Assembly (NCBI GenBank): GCA_030690545.1
Contig: JAUYGN010000094.1
Location: forward strand, 1-64,000
Source of the DNA: Solirubrobacteraceae bacterium
GTDB taxonomy: Bacteria > Actinomycetota > Thermoleophilia > Solirubrobacterales > Solirubrobacteraceae
Reading direction: 5' to 3'
Length of the DNA: 64,000 nucleotides
Part shown: positions 1 through 9,363 of the stretch, piece after piece
Position numbering within the stretch: position 1 is the stretch's first letter
How the letters are laid out: the number at the start of each line of letters is the position of its first letter
Notes under the pieces: model-generated
What the model saw: only the letters and a program-made list of their open reading frames with translations
What the model was told of the DNA's origin: nothing
Databases searched by the model: none
Made by a program: the position numbers and the translations under genes

Positions 1-267
1 CGGCGGCGCGCTGCGCGCGGGCGGCGAGGCGCGCCGCGCCGGAGCGCTCGGACGCGGCGCCAGCACGATCGGGGCGCGCTCGGCGGTCCGCGCCTGCGCG
101 TCGTCAGCGCCGATCACGAGCGCCGACTGACGGACCGACTCGGCGACCGGGTCCGACCAGCCGCCGAAGGCGAACACGGCGCTGACGGCGAGCAGCGACA
201 GCGCCGCGGCAGCGACGAGCGACACGCTGGCGCCGATCGATGCGAAAAGAGCGCGGGTCCCTGACAT
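1..267 (-). CDS. Hypothetical protein with N-terminal hydrophobic/signal segment (partial, runs off left edge)
   Basis: Minus-strand frame from ATG at 267 reads MSGTRALFASIGASVSLVAAAALSLLAVSAVFAFGGWSDPVAESVRQSALVIGADDAQ..., open to the window edge. Confidence 0.55.
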   Translation of the reverse strand, partial: MSGTRALFASIGASVSLVAAAALSLLAVSAVFAFGGWSDPVAESVRQSALVIGADDAQARTAERAPIVLAPRPSAPARRASPPARSAPP

Positions 268-295
268 CCATGACGGCTATCGGCAGATCGGGCGA

Positions 296-913
296 TCACC
301 TGAAGACCCCGCGCGGATCTTGTGAGGCATTCGACTCCCAGCTGCGGTCGGGCGTGATCCGCGGCGGACGGTGCGACGTGTCGACGATCAGGCACTGCCA
401 GCTCCTGGGGTCCGGTCGCGGCACGCAGGTGCGGTACAGATCGACGTCGACGACGACGGAATCCGCGCGGTCGACATGGGCGCGCGCGAAGGCATCGCCG
501 TTTGCATCGACCCACAGCCGCACCGCCGCCGACTGCTCGGCGAACGCATGCTGCGAGGCCTGCAGCTCCGGCCGGTGGACGAGCCCGGCGACGAGGAACG
601 ACACGGCGACCACGCCGAGTGCCGTCAGGCCGGCGTAGTCCTCGGCGACGATCGTCGGCAGATCGCGCCGGCGGCGACGCAGCACGAAGCCGCCGAGCCT
701 GCCGAGCAGCGCGACCGCGACGACGTTCAGGCAGCCCGCCAGCAGCAGTGCCGCGACGAAGCCGCTGCCCTCGCCGGCGACCGGCAGCCAGTGCAACAGA
801 CCGGCCTCGACGACGGTCGCGACGGCGAACGCCGGCCACAGCCAGGCGCCGCGCCGGCGCCAGCGCAGGCGCCGCAGCCGTTGCCGGCGCGGACCCTCAG
901 CGATCTCCGCCAT
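296..913 (-). CDS. Hypothetical membrane protein (about 205 aa)
   Basis: C-terminal part of the 296..2044 ORF; internal ATG at 913 gives MAEIAEGPRRQRLRRLRWRRRGAWLWPAFAVATVVEAGLLHW... with several hydrophobic helices. Confidence 0.6.
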   Translation of the reverse strand: MAEIAEGPRRQRLRRLRWRRRGAWLWPAFAVATVVEAGLLHWLPVAGEGSGFVAALLLAGCLNVVAVALLGRLGGFVLRRRRRDLPTIVAEDYAGLTALGVVAVSFLVAGLVHRPELQASQHAFAEQSAAVRLWVDANGDAFARAHVDRADSVVVDVDLYRTCVPRPDPRSWQCLIVDTSHRPPRITPDRSWESNASQDPRGVFR

Positions 914-1039
914 GCCAAGCAGCGTACGTACCCGGTACGCTCGCAGATGACGGTTCGCATCTCGCGCGGAGATCCCGACGAGATGTCGACAGGCGAGGTC
1001 GGCGATCCCGCTCTCGACGACCGCGTACGAAAGGTGAAG

Positions 1040-2116
1040 ATGGCGACGGGCAGCACGGACGTTCACATCGGTCCCAACACACCCGCCCCGCAGAGCGCTT
1101 CCTCGCATCTGACGATCGACGACCGCGTCGGCCTGCTGCGCGCGATGCTGCTGATGCGCGCGATCGAGGAGCGGGCGATGAACCTCTACCGGCAGGGCAA
1201 GGTGCCGGGCTCGTTCTACGACGGCTTCGGGCAGGAGGCCGTCTCGGTCGGCGCGACCTGGGCGATGGCCGGCGCCGACCGCCTCTGCGTCCTGCACCGC
1301 GACCTCGGCGCGCACCTCGTGCGCGGCGTGCAGCCGTCGAACGTCCTCGCCCAGTACATGGGCCGCGAGGCCGGCATCACGAGCGGCCGCGACGGCAACG
1401 TGCACTTCGGCGACTACCGCACCGGCTGCGTCGGGATGGTCTCGATGCTGCCCGACATGATGCTCGTCGCCGCCGGCATGGCGATGGCCTTCAAGCTGCG
1501 CAACGAGGCGCGCTGCGCGCTGACGTGGTTCGGCGACGGGTCGACCTCGCGCGGCGACTTCCACGAGGCGATGAACTGGGCCGGGCTGCAGCAGCTGCCG
1601 GTGATCTTCGTGCTCGAGAACAACCAGTTCGCCTACTCGACGCCGATCGACCAGCAGTTCGCCGTCAACCCGGTGCAGCGTGCCGCCGGCTACGGCTTTC
1701 CCGGCGTGTCGGTCGACGGCAACGACGCCGAGGCGGTCTTCGAGGCGACGCGCGAGGCGCGCGAGCGGGCGATCTCCGGCGGCGGGCCGACGCTGATCGA
1801 GGCCGTCACGATGCGGATGCACGGTCACGGCGCGCACGACGACATGAAGTACGTGCCCAAGGCGCTCGTCGACGAGTGGCGCCAGAAGGACCCGATCGAC
1901 CGCCAGAGCGCGCGCGTCAGGGAGCTCGGGGTCGACGTCGACGCGCTCCGCGCGGAGGTCCGCGCGGAGGTCGACGCGGCGGCCAAGCAGGCGCTCGCCG
2001 GCCCGATGCCCGATCCGGCGACGGCGACCGACCGCCTCTTCCATCCGCGCGACGCCGACGAGATCCTGCTCGAGGACGGCGCCGCCCCGTGGAGCGGCTT
2101 CGGGACCTCGCGATGA
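1040..2116 (+). CDS. pdhA: 2-oxoacid/pyruvate dehydrogenase E1 component, alpha subunit
   Basis: MATGSTDVHIG...LLRAMLLMRAIEERAMNLYRQGKVPGSFYDGFGQEAVSVG...WFGDGSTSRGDFHEAMNWAGLQQLPVIFVLENNQFAYSTP: ThDP-binding GDGS...NN signature. Confidence 0.9.
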   Translation: MATGSTDVHIGPNTPAPQSASSHLTIDDRVGLLRAMLLMRAIEERAMNLYRQGKVPGSFYDGFGQEAVSVGATWAMAGADRLCVLHRDLGAHLVRGVQPSNVLAQYMGREAGITSGRDGNVHFGDYRTGCVGMVSMLPDMMLVAAGMAMAFKLRNEARCALTWFGDGSTSRGDFHEAMNWAGLQQLPVIFVLENNQFAYSTPIDQQFAVNPVQRAAGYGFPGVSVDGNDAEAVFEATREARERAISGGGPTLIEAVTMRMHGHGAHDDMKYVPKALVDEWRQKDPIDRQSARVRELGVDVDALRAEVRAEVDAAAKQALAGPMPDPATATDRLFHPRDADEILLEDGAAPWSGFGTSR

Positions 2117-3078
2117 GCGAGCTGACGTACCTGCGCGCGATCTCCGACGGGCTGCGCACGGAGATGCGCGACGACGAGCGCGTCCTGCTGATGGGCGAGG
2201 ACATCGGCGTCTACGGCGGCGCCTTCAAGGTGACCGACGGCTTCATCGAGGAGTTCGGCGCCGACCGCGTGATGGACACGCCGCTGGCCGAGTCGGGGAT
2301 CGTCGGCACGGCCGTCGGCGCGGCCGTCGTCGGCTTGCGTCCGGTCTGCGAGATGCAGTTCGCCGACTTCGTCTCATGCGGCTTCGATCAGATCGTCAAC
2401 GTCGCCGGCAAGATGCTCTACCGCCAGGGACTGCCGGTGAACATCACCGTGCGCCTGCCGAGCGGCGGCGGCTTCTCGGGCGGTCCGTTCCACTCCCAGA
2501 ACCCCGAGGCCTGGTTCATGCACTCGCCGGGCCTGAAGGTCGTCGCGCCGAGCACCGCGGAGGACGCCAAGGGCCTGATGATCGCGAGCATCCGCGACCC
2601 CAACCCGGTCATCTACATGGAGCACAAGAACCTCTACCGGCGCGTGAAGGGCGAGGTTCCCGACGGCTCCTACGAGACGCCGTTCAGCGCGCGCGTCGCG
2701 CGCGCGGGCACGGACCTCGTCGTGATCACCTACGGCGCGATGGTGCACACGGCGCTGGAGGCGACCGAGGACCTCGAGGACGCCTCGGTCATGGTGCTCG
2801 ACCTGCGCTCGCTCGTCCCGCTCGACGAGCGCGCGATCCTCGACGCCGTCCGCGAGTGCTCGAAGGTCGTGATCGTCGACGAGGCCAACCAGACCTGCGC
2901 GGCCGGCGCGCAGGTCGCGGCGATGATCGCCGAGCACGGCTTCGAGGATCTCGACGGACCCGTCGTCCGCGTTGCCGCACCCGACGTCCCGATCCCCTTC
3001 TCGCCGCCGCTCGAGGCGGCCGTCCTGCCCTCCGTCGATCGCGTCAGGGAGGCCTGCCGTCAGCTCCTCGAGTACTGA
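2113..3078 (+). CDS. pdhB: 2-oxoacid/pyruvate dehydrogenase E1 component, beta subunit
   Basis: MSELTYLRAISDGLRTEMRDDERVLLMGEDIGVYGGAFKVTDG...; ATGA overlap with the E1 alpha stop. Confidence 0.9.
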   Translation: MSELTYLRAISDGLRTEMRDDERVLLMGEDIGVYGGAFKVTDGFIEEFGADRVMDTPLAESGIVGTAVGAAVVGLRPVCEMQFADFVSCGFDQIVNVAGKMLYRQGLPVNITVRLPSGGGFSGGPFHSQNPEAWFMHSPGLKVVAPSTAEDAKGLMIASIRDPNPVIYMEHKNLYRRVKGEVPDGSYETPFSARVARAGTDLVVITYGAMVHTALEATEDLEDASVMVLDLRSLVPLDERAILDAVRECSKVVIVDEANQTCAAGAQVAAMIAEHGFEDLDGPVVRVAAPDVPIPFSPPLEAAVLPSVDRVREACRQLLEY

Positions 3079-3103
3079 TCCGGCGACCGTCGTCGACGTG
3101 ACG

Positions 3104-4399
3104 ATGCCGCAGATGGGCGTCTCCGTCGCCGAGGGCACGGTCGTGCTGTGGCGCAAGCAGCGCGGCGACTGGGTGCAGGCCGACGAGACGATCTGCGAGA
3201 TCTCGACGGACAAGATCGACACCGAGGTGCCGGCGCCCGCGTCCGGGCGCGTCGTCGAGGTGCTCGTGCAGGTCGGCGCGACCGTCGACGTCGGCGTCAC
3301 GCTCGCGCGAATCGCCACCGACGCGCGCCCCGGCGAGCCGCACAGCTCCGAGGACGATCGCCCGCCGGCCGAGGCTCCTGCGCCCGAAGCTGTGGATCCG
3401 CCGCCGGCTGTGGATCCGCCGCCGGCTGCGGCATCCGCTGCGCCGCCGCCAGCCGCGCCGGAGCGGCCGCCGGCACCGAGCGGGCGCGCGCGCCGCGCAG
3501 CGCGGCGCTACAGCCCCGTCGTCCAGCGGATCGCCGACGAGCACGACATCGACCTCGATGAGGTGCAGGGCAGCGGCCGCGACGGCCGCGTGCAGAAGAA
3601 GGACGTCATGGCCGTGGTCGCCGCCCGCGGCGGGCCTGCGGCCGGCGACGCCGGCACCGCCGAGCCGACGTTGCACATCGAGAGCCCCTATCGACCCGGC
3701 GCCGGCGGCTCGGCGAGCGGTCCCTACACGCCGCCCGAGGGGCGGCCGCTGTCGCGCATGCGCCAGGCGATCGGCGTCCACATGAAGCACTCGCAGGACA
3801 CCGCGGCGACGTGCACGACCTGGATCGAGGTCGACGTCTCGCGGATCGAGCTCGCGCGCCGCAAGCTCGGCATCACCGCGCTGCCGCTGATCGCCCGCTG
3901 CACGATCGGCGCGCTCGTCGAGTTCCCGCTGCTGAACGCCTGGCTGGAGGGCGACACCCACACGGTGCACGAGCAGGTCAACCTCGGCATCGCCGTCGCG
4001 CTCGGCGAGGACGGCCTGATCGTGCCGGTCGTGCGCGGCGCCCAGGACCTCTCGCCGGAGGGCCTGTCGCGGCGCATCCGCGATCTCGCGCGGCGCGCTC
4101 GCGCCCGAGAGCTGACCCCCGACGACGTCCACGGCGCGACGTTCACGATCACGAACCCGGGGCAGTTCGGCTCGATGATGGCGACGCCCGTCATCGCGCA
4201 GCCGCAGGTCGCGATCCTCGACGTCGAGGCGATCGTCAAGCGCCCGGTCGTCGTCACCGACGCCTTCGGCGACGACGCCATCGCGATCCGCCCGATGGTC
4301 ATCCTCGGCCTCTCGTGGGACCACCGCGCGCTCGACGGCGCGCTCGCCGCCCGCTTCCTGGCCGGCGTGAAGAAGCGCGTCGAGGGCTACGAGGCGTGA
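3104..4399 (+). CDS. Dihydrolipoamide acyltransferase E2 (lipoyl domain, E3-binding domain, catalytic domain)
   Basis: Lipoyl motif EISTDKIDTEVPAPASG; peripheral-subunit-binding domain YSPVVQRIADEHDIDLDEVQGSGRDGRVQKKDV; catalytic DHRALDGA near C-terminus. Start could be GTG 3098. Confidence 0.88.
   Translation: MPQMGVSVAEGTVVLWRKQRGDWVQADETICEISTDKIDTEVPAPASGRVVEVLVQVGATVDVGVTLARIATDARPGEPHSSEDDRPPAEAPAPEAVDPPPAVDPPPAAASAAPPPAAPERPPAPSGRARRAARRYSPVVQRIADEHDIDLDEVQGSGRDGRVQKKDVMAVVAARGGPAAGDAGTAEPTLHIESPYRPGAGGSASGPYTPPEGRPLSRMRQAIGVHMKHSQDTAATCTTWIEVDVSRIELARRKLGITALPLIARCTIGALVEFPLLNAWLEGDTHTVHEQVNLGIAVALGEDGLIVPVVRGAQDLSPEGLSRRIRDLARRARARELTPDDVHGATFTITNPGQFGSMMATPVIAQPQVAILDVEAIVKRPVVVTDAFGDDAIAIRPMVILGLSWDHRALDGALAARFLAGVKKRVEGYEA
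3389..3424 (+). repeat. Two tandem copies of an 18-bp unit (GCTGTGGATCCGCCGCCG) in the E2 linker
   Basis: 3389-3406 and 3407-3424 are identical; encodes the Pro/Ala-rich inter-domain linker. Confidence 0.85.
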
Positions 4400-4411
4400 C
4401 CGCGCCAGACC

Positions 4412-4783
4412 TCAGAGGTCGAGGTAGCGCTTGAAGAAGTAGGGCGTCGCGGGCAGCCGCAGGAGGTCTGCGTCGGCGTCAGCGGGCCGGAACGCGACGT
4501 CGACCCGTGAGCCGATGACGTAGCCGCGCAGCTTGTGCCCGGCGCTCTCGCCCCAGCGAGCCATCCCCTGGGGCTCGGGCGTCTCGGCGAGGGCCGGGTC
4601 GTCGGCCAGCACGCCGACGACGCTCTTCGTGCAGCGAGCGCAGTCGTACAGCGTCATCGGACCGGCCTCGTCGATCGTCATCTCGTCGAGGCGCTGCTCG
4701 AGGCCACACGAGCACGTCAGCAGGAAGTCGTGGTCGGTCGTCTCGGGCCGGCCGGCCGCGCGAAACGGATCGCAGTAGCGCAT
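4412..4783 (-). CDS. Hypothetical protein with CxC and CxxC motifs
   Basis: MRYCDPFRAAGRPETTDHDFLLTCSCGLEQRLDEMTIDEAGPMTLYDCARCTKSVVG...; convergent with E2. Confidence 0.6.
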   Translation of the reverse strand: MRYCDPFRAAGRPETTDHDFLLTCSCGLEQRLDEMTIDEAGPMTLYDCARCTKSVVGVLADDPALAETPEPQGMARWGESAGHKLRGYVIGSRVDVAFRPADADADLLRLPATPYFFKRYLDL

Positions 4784-4818
4784 CCCGCGCGAGCCTAGCC
4801 CCAATCGCCGCAGAACGT

Positions 4819-4856
4819 GCGAAGGGCGCGCCGGGAGGAGTCGGCGCGCCCTTCGC
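4819..4856. promoter_or_regulatory. Perfect 15-bp inverted repeat (8-nt loop) in a divergent intergenic region
   Basis: GCGAAGGGCGCGCCG-ggaggagt-CGGCGCGCCCTTCGC. Confidence 0.6.
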
Positions 4857-5007
4857 GGGAGCTGCGAGGAGCTCGTCGCACCGACAGACTGGCGAAGCGG
4901 GAGGAGAGGCCGGCCAGGCGGTGCGCGAGTGCGTGGCCCGACCATCGTGCACGAGCCCTATCCAGAAGTCCAATACCAGATCCCGCGGCAACTCATAAGC
5001 TGTGTGT

Positions 5008-5934
5008 ATGGAGCTGCGCCAGCTGCGCTATCTCGTCGCCCTCGCCGACGAGCGCCATTTCACGCGCGCCGCGGCGCGCGAGCACATCGCGCAGCCCGCG
5101 CTCTCACAGCAGATCCGCCGGCTGGAGACCGAGGTGGGGCTGGCGCTCGTCGAGCGCACGACGCGGCGCGTCGCACTGACCGACGCCGGTGAGCTGCTCG
5201 TCGCGCGCGCCCGCCACATCATCGCCGAGCTCGACGCCGCGCAGGCCGAGCTGCAGACGCTGGCCGGCGTGCAGGGCGGTCGCCTGTCGGTCGGCGCGCT
5301 GCACACGATGGGCCCGGTCGACCTGTCGCTGCTGCTGGCCTCCTTTCATCGCAACCATCCCGCGGTCGAGCTCACGGTGCGCGAGCAGTCCAGCGAGGAG
5401 CTCGCCGAGATGCTGCGCGACGACGTCATCGACCTCGCCTTCCTGTCGGTCACCGAGCACATCCAGCGCCGCGGGCTGGAGCTGTACCGGCTCGTCTCCG
5501 AGCAGCTCGTCGCGGTCCTGCCGACGCAGCATCCGCTCGCCGGGCGCGAGGGCGTGCGACTGGCCGATCTCGCGGGCGAGCCGTTCATCAGCTTCCGCAG
5601 GGGCTCGCGACTGCGCGAGCTGCTCGACTGGGGCGCGGCGGACGCCGGCTTCGAGCCGCGCGTCGCGCTGGAGTCCAACGAGAGCCGGCGAATCCGCAGC
5701 CTCGTGTCCGGCGGGCTGGGCGTCGCGATCCTGCCGCGCTCGGACGCGGCGAGCACGGGCGCACCGGTCGCGGTCGCGCGGCTGATCGAGCCCGAGCTGA
5801 GGCGCGACGTCACGCTCGCCTCACGGGCCGGCCGGCGCCACTCGCCCGCGGCGACCGCGTTCCTCGCGCTGACGCGGCGCGTCTTCGACGGCTCGGGCGA
5901 GCCCGCTGACTCGCCTGCGATCATCGATCCATGA
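5008..5934 (+). CDS. LysR-family transcriptional regulator
   Basis: MELRQLRYLVALADERHFTRAAAREHIAQPALSQQIRRLETEVGLALVERTTRRVALTDAG. Confidence 0.92.
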   Translation: MELRQLRYLVALADERHFTRAAAREHIAQPALSQQIRRLETEVGLALVERTTRRVALTDAGELLVARARHIIAELDAAQAELQTLAGVQGGRLSVGALHTMGPVDLSLLLASFHRNHPAVELTVREQSSEELAEMLRDDVIDLAFLSVTEHIQRRGLELYRLVSEQLVAVLPTQHPLAGREGVRLADLAGEPFISFRRGSRLRELLDWGAADAGFEPRVALESNESRRIRSLVSGGLGVAILPRSDAASTGAPVAVARLIEPELRRDVTLASRAGRRHSPAATAFLALTRRVFDGSGEPADSPAIIDP

Positions 5935-6704
5935 CCGAAGAGCTCTGGGTCTGCCATCTGCCCGTGATCGAGTACCGCGCGGCCCTGGCGCTGCAGGAGC
6001 GCGTGCGCTCGGCGCGCCAGGAGAACCGCGTCCCCGACACGCTGCTGGCACTCGAGCATCCCCGGGTCTATACGCGCGGACGCCGCTCCGACCCCAGCGA
6101 GCTGCCGCTGGGCGAGGACTGGTACCGCGACCAGGGGATCGACATCGTCGACACCGCCCGCGGCGGCAAGCTCACGTACCACGGCCCGGGCCAGCTCGTC
6201 GGCTACCCGATCATGCGCATCGACGATGTCGTCGCCTACCTGCGCACGATGGAGCGCGCGATCGTCGGCGCACTTGGCGAGATCGGCGTCAGCGCCCGCT
6301 CGCGGCCCGACGAGGGACCGGACTACACCGGCGTCTGGATCGCGGAGCGCAAGATCGCCTCGATCGGCGTCCATGTCGCGCGCGGCGTGACGACGCACGG
6401 CTTCGCGATCAACGTCGACAACGACCTCGAGCCGTTCGGCTGGGTCGTCGCCTGCGGCCTCGGCGGCGTGCAGATGACGTCCGTCGCCGTCGAGCTCGCC
6501 GCTGACGCGGGCGGCGCGGCCGGATCGCTGCACGCCGTGCGCGAGCGCGTCACCGCGCACTTCGCAGCCGCCTACGACCGCGACGCTCGGGCGATCTCCT
6601 TCGAGGCGCTGACCGCCGCGCTCGGCGATGCGCCCGAGATCGCAGCGAACGCGCTCGGCGCGGCACCCGCGCCTGCGCCCGCGGGTCCCCGCGCGAGCGC
6701 GTGA
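5931..6704 (+). CDS. lipB: Octanoyltransferase LipB
   Basis: RGGKLTYHGPGQLVGYPIMRI and GVHVARGVTTHGFAINVDNDLEPF motifs; ATGA overlap with LysR. Confidence 0.93.
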   Translation: MTEELWVCHLPVIEYRAALALQERVRSARQENRVPDTLLALEHPRVYTRGRRSDPSELPLGEDWYRDQGIDIVDTARGGKLTYHGPGQLVGYPIMRIDDVVAYLRTMERAIVGALGEIGVSARSRPDEGPDYTGVWIAERKIASIGVHVARGVTTHGFAINVDNDLEPFGWVVACGLGGVQMTSVAVELAADAGGAAGSLHAVRERVTAHFAAAYDRDARAISFEALTAALGDAPEIAANALGAAPAPAPAGPRASA

Positions 6705-7417
6705 GCCGAGTCCTGAACGCGGTCCGGCGACGCGCCGCGGCCGTGCGCCACCGCGGAACGACGGTCGGCTGCCCGATCTGCGAGCGCACCTTCGACCGCT
6801 TCAAGGACGCCTGGAACCGGCCGAACGCGCTCTGCTGGCGCTGCGGATCGCACGAGCGCCACCGCGCGCAGTGGCTGCTGTTCGAGCGCCGCCCGCAGCT
6901 GCTGCGCGACGCGCGCTCGCTGCTGCACTTCTCGCCCGAGTGGTGCCTGCGCCAGCGGCTGGCCGCGACCGACGGCCTGCGCTACGTGACGACCGACCTC
7001 GATCCCGCGCAGGAGGCCGAGCTGCGCCTCGACGTCACCGCGCTGCAGCTGCCCGACGAGGCCTTCGACGCGGTGATCTGCTCGCACGTGCTCGAGCACG
7101 TCGACGACGACGTGGCCGCGATGCGCGAGCTGTGCCGGGTCACCGCCGCCGGCGGCTTCGCGCTCGTCATGGTCCCGCTCGCGCTGGACCGCGCGACGAC
7201 CTACGAGGACGCATCGATCACCGCCCCCGAGGACCGCCGCCGCGCGTTCCTGCAGCACGACCACGTCCGCCTGTACGCGCCGGACATCGCCGACCGGCTG
7301 CGCGCCGCCGGGTTCGCCGTCGAGGTCGTCGACCTGCACGCCGAGCTCGGTCCCGACGGCGCCGCCCGCCACGGCCTGCTGCCCTCGGACCTGGCCTTCC
7401 TCTGCCGCCCCGGCTGA
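6701..7417 (+). CDS. SAM-dependent methyltransferase with N-terminal Cys4 zinc-ribbon-like motif
   Basis: GTG start overlapping lipB stop; CPICERTFDRFKDAWNRPNALCWRCGSHERHR then Rossmann methyltransferase pattern ...FDAVICSHVLEHVDDDVAAMREL. Confidence 0.8.
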   Translation: MSRVLNAVRRRAAAVRHRGTTVGCPICERTFDRFKDAWNRPNALCWRCGSHERHRAQWLLFERRPQLLRDARSLLHFSPEWCLRQRLAATDGLRYVTTDLDPAQEAELRLDVTALQLPDEAFDAVICSHVLEHVDDDVAAMRELCRVTAAGGFALVMVPLALDRATTYEDASITAPEDRRRAFLQHDHVRLYAPDIADRLRAAGFAVEVVDLHAELGPDGAARHGLLPSDLAFLCRPG

Positions 7418-7438
7418 CCGCTACCCTCGAAGGACACG

Positions 7439-8425
7439 ATGGCAACCGAGCAACGCAGGCTCTCGACGCGGTCTCGCGCCAACCCCGGCGGGATGGACGT
7501 GCTCAGCGTGCTCGGTCCGGACGTGCGTCCGATGCGCGAGCGCAAGCCGCCGTGGTTCAAGGTCCCGGCGCCGGGCGGCGAGCGCTACCGCGAGCTGACG
7601 CAGCTGATCGCCGACGAGAACCTGCACACCGTCTGCCAGGAGGCGGCCTGCCCGAACGTCGGCGAGTGCTGGGAGCGCGGCACCGCGACGTTCATGATCC
7701 TCGGCGACACCTGCACGCGGCGCTGCGGCTTCTGCAACGTGCGCACCGGCAAGCCGACCTGGAACGACCCGCTCGAGCCCGCCCGCGTCGCGCGCTCGAT
7801 CGCGAAGATGGGTCTGCGCCACGCGGTCATCACGTCCGTCGACCGCGACGACCTGCCCGACTACGGCGCGAGCGCGTTCGTCGGCGTCATCCGCCAGACT
7901 CGTCGTCAGGCGCCGCGCTGCAAGGTCGAGGTCCTGACGCCCGACTTCCGCGGCCAGGAGATGCCGCTCGCGAAGGTCATCGCCGAGCGGCCCGACGTCT
8001 TCAACCACAACGTCGAGGTCGTGCCGCGCCTGTATCCGATCGCCCGCCGCGGCTCGCGCTGGGAGCGCTCCTGCCGCGTGCTGCGCAACGCCAAGGAGCT
8101 CGGCGGCGGCGCGGTGACGACGAAGTCCGGCCTGATGGTCGGGCTCGGCGAGACGCACGACGAGATGGTCGACGCCTTCGCGACGCTGCGCGAGCACGGC
8201 GTCCAGGTGCTCACCGTCGGCCAGTACCTGCGCCCGACCGAGCGCCACCTGCCGGTCGTGCGCTACTGGCACCCGGACGAGTTCAAGGCGCTCGAGATCG
8301 CCGCCTACGAGCTCGGCTTCGACCACATCGCCGCCGGCCCGCTCGTGCGCTCGAGCTACCACGCCGACCAGCACGTGCCGCAGGACGAGCCCGGCAGCGG
8401 CCCGCTCGCCGTCGCCGCTCCTTGA
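7439..8425 (+). CDS. lipA: Lipoyl synthase LipA (radical SAM)
   Basis: CQEAACPNVGECWERGTATFMILGDTCTRRCGFCNV: both LipA cysteine motifs. Confidence 0.96.
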   Translation: MATEQRRLSTRSRANPGGMDVLSVLGPDVRPMRERKPPWFKVPAPGGERYRELTQLIADENLHTVCQEAACPNVGECWERGTATFMILGDTCTRRCGFCNVRTGKPTWNDPLEPARVARSIAKMGLRHAVITSVDRDDLPDYGASAFVGVIRQTRRQAPRCKVEVLTPDFRGQEMPLAKVIAERPDVFNHNVEVVPRLYPIARRGSRWERSCRVLRNAKELGGGAVTTKSGLMVGLGETHDEMVDAFATLREHGVQVLTVGQYLRPTERHLPVVRYWHPDEFKALEIAAYELGFDHIAAGPLVRSSYHADQHVPQDEPGSGPLAVAAP

Positions 8426-8430
8426 CTTCG

Positions 8431-8461
8431 GATACCGTCGGTATCAAAGTACCGCCGGTAC
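8431..8461. promoter_or_regulatory. Two adjacent short palindromes, candidate operator (TetR-type)
   Basis: GATACC-GTC-GGTATC (8431-8445) and GTACC-GCC-GGTAC (8449-8461) just downstream of TTGACT and 20 bp upstream of the GST gene. Confidence 0.6.
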
Positions 8462-8480
8462 GCGAGCGAGGGAGGCGCCG

Positions 8481-9335
8481 GTGCCGGACAAGGTCAGGTT
8501 CTATGGCTTCACAGGGTCCAACTCGGTCTACACGGGCCGGCTGCTGCTCGAGCACAAGGGGCTCGAGTACCGGTTCGTCAAGCTGCCGCCCGCCGCGCAC
8601 GCGTTCATCCTGCTCGCGCTCGGATTCCCGACGATGGGCGCCCCGGCGCTGAAGATCGGTGGCCGCCGCGTCTCGGGGACGCGCTGGATCGCCCGCGCGC
8701 TCGACGAGCTGTACCCCGACGACCCGCTCTTCCCGGCCGACGCGGAGCTGCGCCGCGAGGTCCAGCGCGCCGAGCGCTGGGGCGAGGAGCTGCAGAACGC
8801 GACGCGGCGGACGTTCTACAGCGCGGCGCGGCGCGACCGCGACGCGTTCATGAGCGTCCTCGGCTCGGGCCGCGGCCCGGTGAGGCGCGCCGGCCTGCGG
8901 CTCATGTCGCCGATCATCATCCGGCTCGCGACCGGCGTGCACCGCGCGAGCGACGACGCCGCGCGCGAGGACATCGAGCTGCTGCCCGAGCGCCTCGACC
9001 AGATCGATGCCTGGATCGCCGCGGGCGTGCTCAACGGCGAGTCGCTCAACGCCGCCGACTACCAGATCGCCGTCAACGTCTCGGCGCTACTGCTCTGCGA
9101 CGACTTCATCCCGTTCGTCGACGGCCGCCCGGCGGCGGAGCTCGCGCGACGCGTCGCACCAGACTATGTCGGCCACCTCGACCCGGTCGTGCCCGACGAG
9201 TGGATGGCCGAGCTGCGGACCGCGTACGCCCGCAGCGCAGCCGGCGCAGGCGCCGTCGCGCCTGCGCCGAACGGGACGAGCGTCGCCGACAGCGACGCCA
9301 CGCGCGTCGCTTCGCTCATGCGCGCGAGCCTCTGA
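8481..9335 (+). CDS. Glutathione S-transferase-like protein
   Basis: MPDKVRFYGFTGSNSVYTGRLLLEHKGLEYRFVKLPP... thioredoxin-fold N-domain and helical C-domain pattern. Confidence 0.75.
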   Translation: MPDKVRFYGFTGSNSVYTGRLLLEHKGLEYRFVKLPPAAHAFILLALGFPTMGAPALKIGGRRVSGTRWIARALDELYPDDPLFPADAELRREVQRAERWGEELQNATRRTFYSAARRDRDAFMSVLGSGRGPVRRAGLRLMSPIIIRLATGVHRASDDAAREDIELLPERLDQIDAWIAAGVLNGESLNAADYQIAVNVSALLLCDDFIPFVDGRPAAELARRVAPDYVGHLDPVVPDEWMAELRTAYARSAAGAGAVAPAPNGTSVADSDATRVASLMRASL

Positions 9336-9363
9336 GCGGCGCCACGTGGCGACGGCACCCCGC

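Noticed and set aside
371-3101. Long alternative-frame and antisense ORFs (e.g. 502..3078 858 aa; 296..2044 582 aa; 2374..3318)
   Set aside because: Arg/Ala/Pro-rich translations typical of shadow frames in very high-GC DNA; the PDH E1/E2 frames in the same region have clear family motifs. The same reasoning rejects 24707..26743, 27735..30620, 36732..39569 and similar ORFs.
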